A stretch of DNA of 45,583 bases from Gammaproteobacteria bacterium (GTDB taxonomy: Bacteria; Pseudomonadota; Gammaproteobacteria; Pseudomonadales; Azotimanducaceae), in contig JAPPND010000104.1 in NCBI GenBank assembly GCA_028818795.1, forward strand, positions 1-45,583. Direction: 5' to 3'. The notes under the pieces are model-generated. The model had not been told where the DNA came from, ran no database searches, and saw only the letters and a program-made list of their open reading frames with translations. This document shows positions 1-7,940 of the stretch, one piece after another; the stretch's first letter is position 1; each line of letters begins with the position of its first letter. The translations under genes were made by a program, and so were the position numbers.

Positions 1-39
1 GATCTGAAAACAAATACGATGGCAACTCCACATAAAACT

Positions 40-903
40 TTACGCCCCACAATAGCGAGCGACAACCTGAAGCCTCGAATGCCCCAGTTCGGCTGAGATC
101 TTCAGCCGCGCCCACTCGTCCGTCCCCTTGTCCTCGCCCTGCAACTCGCTGCGCGACAGCCCGCCCGCCACCGGCGCCTTCCAACCCGTCAGGTTCTCGT
201 ATCGGCGTAACGCGTAGCCGTGCCGCAGTCCATGCATGCGGCGCATGCCCGCGCGGCGCGTCTCGCCCTCGTAGACCTTCTTCTGGCGCTTGTAGCTGCG
301 GTTCGCGGGGATCAGGGATCCGCCGCCGGCGAGCCGCCGCGCCTCGTCGAGCAGCCGGCGCTGACCGTCCCCGAGCACCGGAATCCACCTCGTTCTGCCG
401 CCTTTGCACCACGACGCCTTTAGCACGATCCGGTCGCCGCGGTCCGCGTACCGCGGCTGGAACTTCATCGCCTCCTCCCGCCGCAGCCCGAAGGCGTCCT
501 GCAGGCGCAGCGACATGCGCACGTGCCTATCGCGGACGAGCGCCAGCTTCTCCGGATCGAGCGGGCGGCTCCTGTCCACGTTGTCCACAGCCGATCCCCT
601 GGCGATGCCGTAGAAGGCGTTCGCCTTCACGATGTCGCTCTTGCCGAGCTTGTCCGCCGCCCAGCGCAGGTGCGCCATCAGGTTCGCCATCGTGCCCGGC
701 GCCAGGTCCTTCTCTAACCAGCCGGCCACCACCGCCTCGACGTGCTTCTCCTTCAGGTTGCGGGCGCGCAGGCCGCGGAAGTTCGCGTGCAGGAAGTCTC
801 CGATCTGGCGCAGCGCGTACGACCGGTCGCGCCGCGTGTTCCTCGAGCCCTCCCGCAGCGCGGCGCGTTCGAGCTGTTTGAAGTCCCAGTTCAGGTCGTT
901 CAC
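40..903 (-). CDS. Tyrosine recombinase / integrase (Integrase_1 type)
   Basis: Site-specific recombinase of the phage-integrase family, of the kind carried by genomic islands and ICEs. The frame is open back to 1137, but the first 78 residues are low-complexity. A GTG at 903 with GGAG nine bases upstream is the better start, giving 287 aa. An N-terminal SAM-like core-binding domain covers about residues 5-110. Counting from that start, the catalytic set is Arg141 (GLRREEA), Lys167 (WCKGGRT), His224-x-x-Arg227 (MHGLRHG), His275 (LGHSR) and Tyr284 close to the C-terminus (ARYCGA), so the enzyme looks intact. It reads towards the window edge, and its attachment site was not found. Family confidence is high; the exact start is inferred. 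Confidence 0.85.
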   Translation of the reverse strand: MNDLNWDFKQLERAALREGSRNTRRDRSYALRQIGDFLHANFRGLRARNLKEKHVEAVVAGWLEKDLAPGTMANLMAHLRWAADKLGKSDIVKANAFYGIARGSAVDNVDRSRPLDPEKLALVRDRHVRMSLRLQDAFGLRREEAMKFQPRYADRGDRIVLKASWCKGGRTRWIPVLGDGQRRLLDEARRLAGGGSLIPANRSYKRQKKVYEGETRRAGMRRMHGLRHGYALRRYENLTGWKAPVAGGLSRSELQGEDKGTDEWARLKISAELGHSRLQVVARYCGA

Positions 904-1498
904 GCCGCGAGTCTCCGACCGGCCCGCCGGGGCGGTCAACGACGGCGTTGTCAGCGAGCTGCTAAACGCCGCCAGGCCGGTCGGGGCGCCGTGCGGCGAC
1001 GTGTTTCGCGGGAGGTTCCAGGACGACGCGGGCGGTATCTGCCCCAACGGCAGGACGATCGGAAGCGGGAGCCGTCCCCCGGATGCCCCCGCCCGATCAA
1101 ACGAGCTTAGTGGTACTGGACGATCCGGGACCATCACAATCCCGAGCCCGCATTTGCATGCGCAACGTCCGATGCTTTTTACGGTGCCGCGTTGTTGCGG
1201 CGGCCGCGCCCGGCCCCGCGATCGATCGCGGCAACCCGGCTCCGGCCTTCTTCGGCGTCGTGTCCGCCTCGGGCATCCTTCGACCCCTACCAGGGATCTT
1301 CATGTCCGACTGAGACTCCGCGCCGCGGCATGGTCCGCTTCGCTAACCGGAGGTTGGTCCTCCGCTACGGCAGCTGCGTCGAACGCGCTGCCCGCTGCCA
1401 TGCCGCCACACGCGCTTCGCGTGTCCTGCCGGCCTCCTGGTGCATCACCCCAGTCCGCCTTTGCCGCGTCCGAAACGGCATCGAGGGCGGTTGCCGGC

Positions 1499-1581
1499 GG
1501 TGCCCGATAGGCACCCCGCTACGTCGGCCCGGAGGCCGACAACGTCGCCTGTGGCGACATCGAACTGCGGCGCAACGTAGC
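1499..1581. other. Clustered hairpins with a possible three-way junction
   Basis: Perfect arms are visible: GGTGCC/GGCACC (1499-1504 with 1510-1515), GTCGGCC/GGCCGAC (1523-1529 with 1534-1540) and GTCGCC/GGCGAC (1544-1549 with 1553-1558). The outer arms GCTAC (1518-1522) and GTAGC (1577-1581) enclose the last two hairpins, so the whole could fold into a multi-branched structure. This does not match a tRNA or a group II intron domain V that I know. Function unknown. Confidence 0.45.
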
Positions 1582-1678
1582 ACGGCCAGAAGTCAGCGTC
1601 ACGCAACCGGCCCGACAATTTGTTTAGCAGCATGCGCCGCAAACCCTCGCCGCGACTGCGCTTCCGGACTGCCACTGC

Positions 1679-1766
1679 GCCCCGTCACTACCGGAATCTC
1701 GCCCCGGACGAACATGGACGGCGACGTGCCTGCGACGTCGTGCGACCGGTCCGGTAGTGACGGGGC
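1679..1766. repeat. 17-bp perfect inverted repeat, 54-bp loop
   Basis: The arm at 1679-1695 (GCCCCGTCACTACCGGA) is the exact reverse complement of 1750-1766. The total span is 88 bp. The size and perfect arms fit a miniature inverted-repeat element or a paired protein-binding site, but I see no flanking target duplication. Confidence 0.55.
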
Positions 1767-2061
1767 CCTCCGGCCAAGCGGCATCGTCGAACTCCGCCTC
1801 CCCCGTCGTCGGACCGTGACGCGACACCAACGCTGTTGGTTATGCAACGCGGACGCTGCCCGCCTAGCTGCGGCCAAGGACGTTGTGTGTACCCTCAGCG
1901 GATTGGTCCGGCGTACCGGCCGTTGGTCGTTTACCCGTGGCCGATAGCTCTCCGGTTAAAATCCAGATGGGAACCGGATCGACGGTCCTCACCGGGTATT
2001 CTCGGGAGAGGATGCACGGTGATTCCCAGGGTCGTGCAGGAACAAAGGAGACCAATTCGCA

Positions 2062-2658
2062 ATGGACGAGACCAACAGACGACTGTGGCTGATAGATGCT
2101 GGCTACCTCTTCAACGCGCAGCGCGGTGTTGACCACGGATACCGCTTCGACTACAAGCAACTGCGCCTCCAGCTCGAGAATGCGGGACCAATCTGGCGGG
2201 CGTACTACCTCAATTCGACCCCCCATCCGCCCACGGATGCCCAGGACTCGTTCCATACCTGGCTTCGATCGGCACCACCGGGCGGTCCCCAGTTGATCAC
2301 CAAGCTCTACGAACTCAAGACGATCCGAGCCGACCGCGCCTTCTGCAGCGACTGCCGCGAACAGGTAGGCCTTTCCTGTCCCAATGGCGATTCGCATCGA
2401 ATCGGGAACCAGCAACAAAAAGGTGTCGACGTGGCTATCGCGACGCTCGCCCTGGTGCACAGGGACCGCTATGACACGCTCTTGCTTTCCTCCGGCGACG
2501 GGGATCTTCTCGACGCGGTCGAATTCCTATCGGAACAGGGCAAGAGGGTCGAACTGGCGGTGTTCGACTACGGAGTGTCCACTGAACTGCAGGCGAGAGC
2601 CGACAACGTGTTCTGGATCAACGACTTCGCGGACGAGATACGTACCCAGCGGCGTTGA
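2062..2658 (+). CDS. NYN domain (DUF88/LabA-like) putative nuclease
   Basis: A 198-aa protein of the NYN family, PIN-like metal-dependent nucleases that often act on RNA. The signature acidic residues are Asp12 (WLIDAGYLF), Asp123 (KGVDVAIA) and Asp146/Asp148 (SSGDGDLLDAV), arranged as in LabA/DUF88 proteins. Cys95-x-x-Cys98 with Cys106 form a small cysteine cluster inserted before the second acidic motif, possibly a zinc site. The ATG has AAGGAGA 12-17 bases upstream and is the natural start. The gene stands alone between the hairpin-rich stretch and an ankyrin-like remnant. NYN proteins occur both as host regulators and in island cargo; the substrate is unknown. Confidence 0.85.
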   Translation: MDETNRRLWLIDAGYLFNAQRGVDHGYRFDYKQLRLQLENAGPIWRAYYLNSTPHPPTDAQDSFHTWLRSAPPGGPQLITKLYELKTIRADRAFCSDCREQVGLSCPNGDSHRIGNQQQKGVDVAIATLALVHRDRYDTLLLSSGDGDLLDAVEFLSEQGKRVELAVFDYGVSTELQARADNVFWINDFADEIRTQRR

Positions 2659-2772
2659 GCGCGGGCCCGCTTCCTGTCCTTGCGCTGCACGGCCACTCGT
2701 CTGCCTGGTCGGAAGTTGCCCTGTGTAGCAGCTGTCTCCGATTTCCGCAGGCGGATTGCCTTCAGCGACGGC

Positions 2773-3075
2773 CTAGGGCAGAGTCCACCGAGTTCCCGAC
2801 CGGCACGGCAGGCAAGCCCGCAACGTGGAACAGCGTTTTCTCAGCAACGCCACCACGTTCAGCGGCGTGTCGCCCTCGTCGGTCCGGGCCTCTGCGGCTT
2901 CGCCCGCCACGGCGAACACGCGCGCCGCGCCCGCGTCTCCATGTTCGCAGTGGTACATTGCCGTCGTCCCGTTGTCGTCCGGCTCGTTCGCGTCTCCGCC
3001 CGCGAGCAGGAGCGCAAGAAAGAACCACGGTCCAGTGGTCCCCGTCCCGTTCCACAACGGAGCCATGTATTGCAT
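2773..3075 (-). pseudogene. Ankyrin-repeat-like remnant
   Basis: Translation of this strand gives one and a half ankyrin-like units: LLLAGGDANEPDDNGTTA, then a degraded helix pair, then ARTDEGDTPLNVVALL. The TPL motif and the spacing of about 33 residues are typical of ankyrin repeats. The rest of the frame has no repeat character, and no ribosome site or longer continuation is seen. It is best read as the decayed 3' end of an ankyrin-repeat gene rather than a working 100-aa protein. The remaining part of 2659-3320 shows nothing recognisable. Confidence 0.4.
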
Positions 3076-3320
3076 CGGCCCTCAGGAACTCGCGACTCAT
3101 GGACGTCCCGGCAGACCGTTCGGCGACGGGAACCCTCAGATACCCGCATTGCCGCCACCCGTTTCATGCGCGTCCCGATGAACCGGCTGCCGTGCGCCTC
3201 GACGGAGCGGCCATCAGTGCCGAGAGCCAACCAGCGGGGTCGAATCGAAACGACCGGTTCCTCGACGCTCTTCCACCCGATCTGCGGGGGCTTCCGTCCG
3301 CCGGGCTTTGTGCCTGCTGT

Positions 3321-4133
3321 CTACCCCGCCAGGGGCTGCGGCGACCGTTCCCGGATTTCTTCGCCGCACTCTGGGCAGAAGCGGAACCCGATGCTGATCA
3401 CAGCGCCGCATCCGCAGTGCAGCGTGTCCTGCATCTTCCGCAACATGGCAACGTACGCGACGCTCGGTATGGTCACCTTGTAGGACGGCCCCGCGATCCG
3501 AATCACCGTCAGCATTGTCGTCACCGCCCAGCCCACGGGTCCGGTGACAACGCCCATCGCTCTCGCCAACGCCGCATTTGCCGCCAACGGCAACCCGCGC
3601 CCGATGACGCCTTTCACCACCGCGTTCACGACGATCAGCATGAGCCTGTAGGAACCGAAGCCGCCCGCCTTGAAGATCGCAAGGAACACCTGGACCGAAC
3701 CCGGCGCGACAGCCGACCTGTCTGGCCTGCCGATCTGCTCGAGCAGAACCTCCTTCTCGTCGTCCGACATCCTCTCGAAGGCCTTTGAAAGAATGGTCGC
3801 CAGGATCGACGCCTCGATCTCCTCGACGGGACTCTCCCGGCGGAACGGCGCCTTGATCGCCTTGGCTACGTCCCAGACGATCTCCCGGTACGGTGGTCCC
3901 TCGCCCCTGAAGACGTTCGCGATCGAATTGCCCCCGAAGTCGCGGATCTCCTTCGCGATCAGGTCCGGGTACTTCTCGTGGTCCGGGTAGTGCGCCTTGT
4001 ACGCGTCCTCGATCGACAGCGTCTCGCTCAATTTGCCCATGAGAATGTCGTGCAGCACGCTCAATTCCTCGCGGCTGGCCTTCTCGAGCACCGGATTCAG
4101 TTCCTCGTCGTACGGCGGCGTCGCGCCATTCAT
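3321..4133 (-). CDS. YaaW-family (UPF0174) protein with C-terminal zinc ribbon
   Basis: A 270-aa protein related to E. coli YaaW (about 237 aa; DUF3944 and ubiquinol-cytochrome-c-chaperone-like region). Diagnostic matches are DFGGNSIANVFRG near residues 65-77, the following WDVAKAIK helix, a hydrophobic Gly/Ala-rich segment at about 163-212 and PSYKVTIPSVAYVAMLRKM at 216-234. After the family's normal end it adds a zinc ribbon with Cys240-x-Cys242 and Cys253-x-x-Cys256. The start is firm: an AGGAGG site lies 5 bases before the ATG. It is 42 bp downstream of the zinc-ribbon HTH gene on the same strand, so the two are probably co-transcribed. The biochemical role of YaaW proteins is not established. 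Confidence 0.85.
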   Translation of the reverse strand: MNGATPPYDEELNPVLEKASREELSVLHDILMGKLSETLSIEDAYKAHYPDHEKYPDLIAKEIRDFGGNSIANVFRGEGPPYREIVWDVAKAIKAPFRRESPVEEIEASILATILSKAFERMSDDEKEVLLEQIGRPDRSAVAPGSVQVFLAIFKAGGFGSYRLMLIVVNAVVKGVIGRGLPLAANAALARAMGVVTGPVGWAVTTMLTVIRIAGPSYKVTIPSVAYVAMLRKMQDTLHCGCGAVISIGFRFCPECGEEIRERSPQPLAG

Positions 4134-4175
4134 CCCTTCCTCCTGTTTCCTTTTCCTGTTCGGTGCCGCCGGTCT

Positions 4176-5342
4176 TCAACCGGCGCCGGCGCGCGCTCCG
4201 CACCAGGGGCAATGGATGTGTTCCAGCCCAATCGGTTCGCCGCACGACCCGCAGCACCGCCCCTCGGTATCCTGCAGGCTGTCGAGAACCCTCGCGACCG
4301 TGGGATCGCCGTCCGCAGCTGGGTAGCCCAGCCCCCTGGCCAGTTCCAGTAGGTACCCCGACAAGGCACCCGACGTGCCGCCGGAGAGGCCGCTCCGCCG
4401 AAGCTCCCGCTCCCGGATCGCAGCCGCTTCCTTCTCAAGCTGCTCGCGGAACTCCGCGAGAAACCGGCGCATTTCATCGTGCGCGCCGTCGTGCGCTTCG
4501 CGCATTTCCTCGACCCGCTTCCGACGCCACTCCAGACTGCCCTCGGCAATCAGCACGAACATCAAAGGCGTCAACTCCATCACTTCCGCCATGGTCCACC
4601 GGTACCGCTCCCGGATGCGCGCAAAGCCGGACCGGGCTTGCGGCGACACCAGGGCACTGACGGGCACGTGATCCTTGCGGGACTCCAGATCGCGCGCGGC
4701 CCCGGTGCTCCCGTAGAGGTCCTTGACGGTGACGTCGAGCGCTGCGGCGAGTTGCCCGAGACGGCCCGACTGCCTGGGATCAAGCAGATCGACCTCGCCG
4801 GCCTCGATCCGGGCCAGCTGACGCTCCGAGATGCCAACCGCCTCGGCGACATTGGCCCGGTTGAGCCCCCGATCGGCGCGGATCCCCCTTACCGTTGCGG
4901 CCATCCGGGTCGCGCGCACAACATCCGACAGGAGTTCCTGTTCCCCCGCGGTGACCAGCGACTCGGCGGACGACTTCGGACGACCGATTTCCTCCAGCAT
5001 GCGCAGCAGGGCGTCGGCGTCCAAACCTGCCTCCCGGGCAAGCTCGTCGACACGCCGGGCGGCATACCGCTGTTCATCGATCGAAAGGTAGGCGTCCACC
5101 GATCCCTTCTCCGCGCCCATGCCGGCAAGTTCCGAAAGAAGCCGGTCGGGCCGCGTTTGCAGCTCCTCTGCGAACGCCGCCACGGTTCTCGCCCCGAGGA
5201 TCTCCTTGCGTTCGTCGATGGAGAGCGGGTCCTTCACCGACGCCTTCGGCAGTCCGAGTTCCTCCGCCAGCCGCAGCAGTTCGCCGACAGGGACGCCGCG
5301 TTCCCGGGCGACCGATTCCACCGTGTGATTCACGTACGCCAC
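4176..5342 (-). CDS. Three IF-2N-like repeats + XRE HTH + zinc ribbon regulator
   Basis: A 388-aa protein of unusual architecture. Three repeats of about 42 residues resemble the N-terminal domain of translation factor IF-2: roughly 8-50 (VARERGVPVGELLRLAEELG), 53-93 and 96-138 (ELAREAGLDADALLRMLEEIG). Residues 150-210 form an XRE-type helix-turn-helix (NVAEAVGISERQLARIEAGE). A helical region with LTPLMFVLIAEGSLEWRR, a charged coiled-coil stretch and a C-terminal ribbon Cys364-x-x-Cys367...Cys378-x-x-Cys381 follow. The start codon is GTG with a poor ribosome site, so the exact start is uncertain. It probably regulates its own cluster; a 14-bp palindrome at 5948-5961 is a candidate operator. 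The DNA target and the role of the repeats are unknown. Confidence 0.75.
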   Translation of the reverse strand: MAYVNHTVESVARERGVPVGELLRLAEELGLPKASVKDPLSIDERKEILGARTVAAFAEELQTRPDRLLSELAGMGAEKGSVDAYLSIDEQRYAARRVDELAREAGLDADALLRMLEEIGRPKSSAESLVTAGEQELLSDVVRATRMAATVRGIRADRGLNRANVAEAVGISERQLARIEAGEVDLLDPRQSGRLGQLAAALDVTVKDLYGSTGAARDLESRKDHVPVSALVSPQARSGFARIRERYRWTMAEVMELTPLMFVLIAEGSLEWRRKRVEEMREAHDGAHDEMRRFLAEFREQLEKEAAAIRERELRRSGLSGGTSGALSGYLLELARGLGYPAADGDPTVARVLDSLQDTEGRCCGSCGEPIGLEHIHCPWCGARAGAG

Positions 5343-5514
5343 CTCACGACACTATGATCGCACACCCCGCAGGGTGGACCGCCCAGACTGAACGACACCC
5401 CGCTCGCATCGGTGTACTCGACTCCTCAGAATCCGCGCTCCCCTGCGGAACCGGTCCGCCACGAGCCGCCGGACCCGCGCCGGAACGACGCCGGGGTCTC
5501 CTGCGCGGTGGCAG

Positions 5515-5544
5515 GGCGGACGCTTCCCGCGAGGGAAGTCCGCC
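5515..5544. other. Strong hairpin after the small membrane-protein gene
   Basis: GGCGGA (5515-5520) pairs with TCCGCC (5539-5544) and CTTCCC (5523-5528) pairs with GGGAAG (5533-5538) around a GCGA loop. This makes a 12-bp stem with a 2-nt bulge. It starts 20 bases after the stop at 5564 on the minus strand and ahead of the regulator gene. No T-run follows, so it may be an attenuator, an RNA-processing site or a REP-type palindrome rather than a simple terminator. Confidence 0.5.
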
Positions 5545-5563
5545 CCGCACGCCCAGGCCGCTC

Positions 5564-5929
5564 TCACACACCTCCCCAGAGACGGAGGTACGACCTGAGC
5601 TTGTCCCGCAACACTGACGAGACGAACCAGTAGCCGGCGACGACCTCCTCGATCTGGGTAATCGACAGCCCCCTTGCGCGGAGGCGGTTGAGGACCGCCC
5701 GGAACAAGGCTTCGAAGCCGAATTCGGCCAATGCCTTGGCGATGAGCGCCAGCACACCCAGCAAAGTGATTCCGCCGAGCATGCCCATGGGGCCACCAAG
5801 CACCGCGAGCGCCGTCGTCAGCGCCGCCGCCCCGGCGTATCCAGTCAACGCCATCGCGACGACCAGAACCAGCCCAGGTACTCCGAGAGCAGCGATCTTG
5901 TCCGCCACCTTGTCGATTGAAACGGTCAT
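5564..5929 (-). CDS. Small Gly/Ala-rich membrane protein
   Basis: A 121-aa protein not matched to a named family. Residues about 17-40 (VPGLVLVVAMALTGYAGAAA) and 43-66 are hydrophobic and Gly/Ala-rich, predicting two close membrane helices. A basic amphipathic C-terminal half follows (FRAVLNRLRARGLSITQIEE, then a Trp/Tyr-containing helix). The ATG has GAGGG about 9 bases upstream. It is first of three same-strand genes with the zinc-ribbon regulator and the YaaW protein, but is separated from the next by 221 bp containing a strong hairpin. The hydrophobic segment resembles in composition the membrane-like part of the neighbouring YaaW protein. A role at the membrane is inferred only. Confidence 0.65.
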   Translation of the reverse strand: MTVSIDKVADKIAALGVPGLVLVVAMALTGYAGAAALTTALAVLGGPMGMLGGITLLGVLALIAKALAEFGFEALFRAVLNRLRARGLSITQIEEVVAGYWFVSSVLRDKLRSYLRLWGGV

Positions 5930-6632
5930 TTCATGACCCTCAGTGATGTGCCATCTGGCACGGTGACGCGACTATGACATTGTCCGGCCTATTGTGCAAC
6001 TATTAAGATTCACAAACAGGACTTTATCCATTTTTTGTCATATATTTGAATGTTTGTAATCGTGTGAGATCGTCATCCCTGCTGAGCGCCGGCGTTCGCG
6101 ACATCAGCTACGTCCTCCATGCCCCAACCCCGCCACACGCGGGGAACATCCTGAGCCGGATCTTGGAATGTCATGCTCTAGTCACGGTTTCTCCAGTACC
6201 GAGAGCTTCCGCTGGGGCGCAACACCCCCCTCGCCGCGTCGCACCGCTAACCCGAGACCTGACTTTCGACTCGAAGTCTGGCGGGCTCCAGGAGTCGAAA
6301 CCTTCACGACGTCGCTCGGTTGTCGCCTTCAAACGCCATCGTCGGCACTGTCGACCATGGGCAGCTTACGCGCGTGCCCCAACGCCACTTCGACGACGGC
6401 TCGGTGGCTGGCCGACGACTGACGACGTCCTAGCGCACGCGCTGCGATTCTTCATCTTCCTAGCTCAAGCGCCCCCGGCTCTTCCACTCGCGCGGCAGCG
6501 CTACCACAGTGCTGGCGCTGCAAGCCGGTCGCCCCAAGGCATTGAAACCCACCCCGTGCTGCATCGCCTTGCGGACGGCGGCTGGTCGTAGGCGCGCCCG
6601 CCGGTCGTGCGGTCCCTCGACGAAGTCAGTCG
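5930..6632. other. Gene-free stretch with AT-rich upstream region
   Basis: Bases about 5990-6060 are markedly AT-rich against a GC-rich background and lie directly upstream of the small membrane gene, so they probably hold its promoter; no clear -35/-10 pair can be assigned. The rest, up to the integrase end at 6633, has open frames but no recognisable protein and no tRNA. It may contain the unrecognised attachment region of the integrase. Confidence 0.5.
5948..5961. promoter_or_regulatory. Candidate operator palindrome GTGCCA-TC-TGGCAC
   Basis: A perfect 6+2+6 inverted repeat lies 19 bases upstream of the ATG of the small membrane protein. The neighbouring cluster encodes an XRE-type DNA-binding protein, which commonly binds such a palindrome. 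The assignment is positional inference only. Confidence 0.3.
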
Positions 6633-7772
6633 TCAGACTCCTAGCGCGACCGCGTATCGCTCCATCAGGTCGCGCCTCAGGGCAAGCATGTCCGACCGCG
6701 CATAGCTCGCCACCACCGAACCGCCGACCCGGTGGCTCAGGCTGATCTCCGCCGCCTCCCAGTTCTCGCCACGCTCCTGCGCCCAGGTGCGGAACGTCGA
6801 GCGGAAGCCGTGTGGTGACATCGCAACGCCCGCCCGCTGCATCGCCCGCCGGATCGTCGAGTCCGGAATCACGCCGTCGGCCGAACCCGGGTTGGTGAAG
6901 ACCACGCCGTGCGACCGTGGCAGTACGAGCGCGCCATGCAGCACCTGCATCGCGGCGTCCGACAGGGGCACGGCATGGTCCTCCTTGATCTTCGCGTTGG
7001 GGCGTCCGGGGATCTTCCAGACCCGCGCATCGAGGTCGATCTCCGACCACATCGCCCGGCGCACCTCGCAGAGCCGTTTCGCCGTCAGCGCCGTGAACCG
7101 AACCACCAGCTTCACCGCCTGCGAACAGCCCGACGCATCGAGCTTCGCCAGCTCGCCGGCGAGCTCCCCCGCAGGCAGGAACCGCGCGTGCGTCGGCGGC
7201 GGTACGTCGATCTGCCGCTTCGGCCCGCTCGCGGGGTTTGCCATCTCCCGGTGGCCGCTGTCGATCGCCCACTGGCACACCCGCTCGATGCACGACAGTG
7301 CGAACTTCGCCGCCGACGGCGTGTCGATCATCGCCGAGGCGATGGCCGCCGCCTGCCGCACGGTCACGTCCGCCACTGGAACCGCGCCGATGCGCGGCAG
7401 GACGTGCTTGCGCATCGTGTAGTCCCACCGGTAGCGCTGGTTCGACCCCCGGTTGTTCGCCGCGGGCGGCGGAAAGCGTTTCCACCGCAGGTACTCGTCG
7501 TTGGCCTGGGCGAACGTCAGCGCGACGCCGTTCCCGTGCCGCGGATCGAAGCCGCCCTTGGCGAGGGCGCGGTTGTTCGTCGCGATGCGCCGCGCTTCCT
7601 TCAGCGTCATGTCCGGGTACGCGCCGAGCCCGAGATCGAGGCGTCTGCCGTCGACCCGGAGCACCTGCGTCCACGAGCGCGTGCCGCGCTTCTGCACCAT
7701 GAGGTAGAGTCCCCGGCCGTCGCCGTGGCGGCCCGCCGGCAAGTTCGGTACGGCCTTCGCGTTGAGCTTCAA
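6633..7772 (-). CDS. Tyrosine recombinase, P4/DUF4102-type integrase
   Basis: A 379-aa integrase. The N-terminal Arm-DNA-binding (DUF4102-like) domain shows GDGRGLYLMV at about 17-26 and the family-typical LGAYPDMTLKEARRIA at 49-64. The core-binding domain is about 85-185. The catalytic residues Arg233, Lys263, His321-x-x-Arg324 (PHGFRSTFRTWA), His347 and Tyr357 are all present, so it should be active. Relatives usually insert into tRNA genes, but no tRNA is visible on either side here. Upstream at 7827-7848 the 9-mer TTACAACAA occurs twice, 13 bp apart. Directly beyond its promoter region begins a transposase gene lacking its 5' part, so insertion may have happened next to or within that gene. 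Confidence 0.92.
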   Translation of the reverse strand: MKLNAKAVPNLPAGRHGDGRGLYLMVQKRGTRSWTQVLRVDGRRLDLGLGAYPDMTLKEARRIATNNRALAKGGFDPRHGNGVALTFAQANDEYLRWKRFPPPAANNRGSNQRYRWDYTMRKHVLPRIGAVPVADVTVRQAAAIASAMIDTPSAAKFALSCIERVCQWAIDSGHREMANPASGPKRQIDVPPPTHARFLPAGELAGELAKLDASGCSQAVKLVVRFTALTAKRLCEVRRAMWSEIDLDARVWKIPGRPNAKIKEDHAVPLSDAAMQVLHGALVLPRSHGVVFTNPGSADGVIPDSTIRRAMQRAGVAMSPHGFRSTFRTWAQERGENWEAAEISLSHRVGGSVVASYARSDMLALRRDLMERYAVALGV

Positions 7773-7826
7773 TGTCCGTCCCTGTCGTCGAAAGCTGGGG
7801 GGATTCTAATCGATTGAGGTCTTTGT

Positions 7827-7848
7827 TTACAACAATTCGTTACAACAA
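7827..7848. repeat. Paired direct repeat TTACAACAA upstream of integrase
   Basis: TTACAACAA occurs at 7827-7835 and again at 7840-7848, a 13-bp period, about 55-75 bases upstream of the integrase start. Such pairs are seen as arm-type or excisionase sites in P4-like islands, or as operator half-sites. Functional meaning is inferred. Confidence 0.35.
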
Positions 7849-7940
7849 AAGGCTTCCGTCTCACACGGGTCCGCCTTGAGCCAGATCGTCCCGTTTTTCG
7901 CATAAAGCTAACATAAACAGCATTTTATCAGTTATGCAGG

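Larger units (their letters stand above)
904..2061. other. Gene-free stretch rich in hairpins
   Basis: No convincing protein lies here; the open frames are GC-rich shadows without recognisable motifs. The stretch instead holds a 16-bp palindrome at 1216-1231, a 7-bp stem with 3-nt loop at 1408-1424, a 6-bp stem at 1499-1515, a three-way-junction-like fold at 1518-1581, a 17-bp inverted repeat at 1679-1766 and a 7-bp stem at 1951-1978. It sits behind the integrase gene and ahead of the NYN gene. It could hold an integrase attachment region, a structured RNA or the remains of a mobile element; none of these is proven. Confidence 0.6.

Noticed and set aside
1216-1231. 16-bp palindrome CCGCGATCGATCGCGG
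   Set aside because: Short GC-rich palindromes are common by chance here; listed within the hairpin-rich stretch but not claimed as a site by itself.
632-1510. 292-codon plus-strand frame opposite the first integrase
   Set aside because: Antisense shadow; composition is typical of the complementary strand of a GC-rich gene.
1864-2460. 198-codon minus-strand frame opposite the NYN gene
   Set aside because: The NYN frame on the plus strand has clear catalytic residues and a good ribosome site; this one has neither.
6460-7674. 404-codon minus-strand frame overlapping the P4-type integrase
   Set aside because: It runs out of frame through the integrase with Arg/Gly-rich, motif-free translation; only its tail beyond 6633 is unique and is not recognisable.
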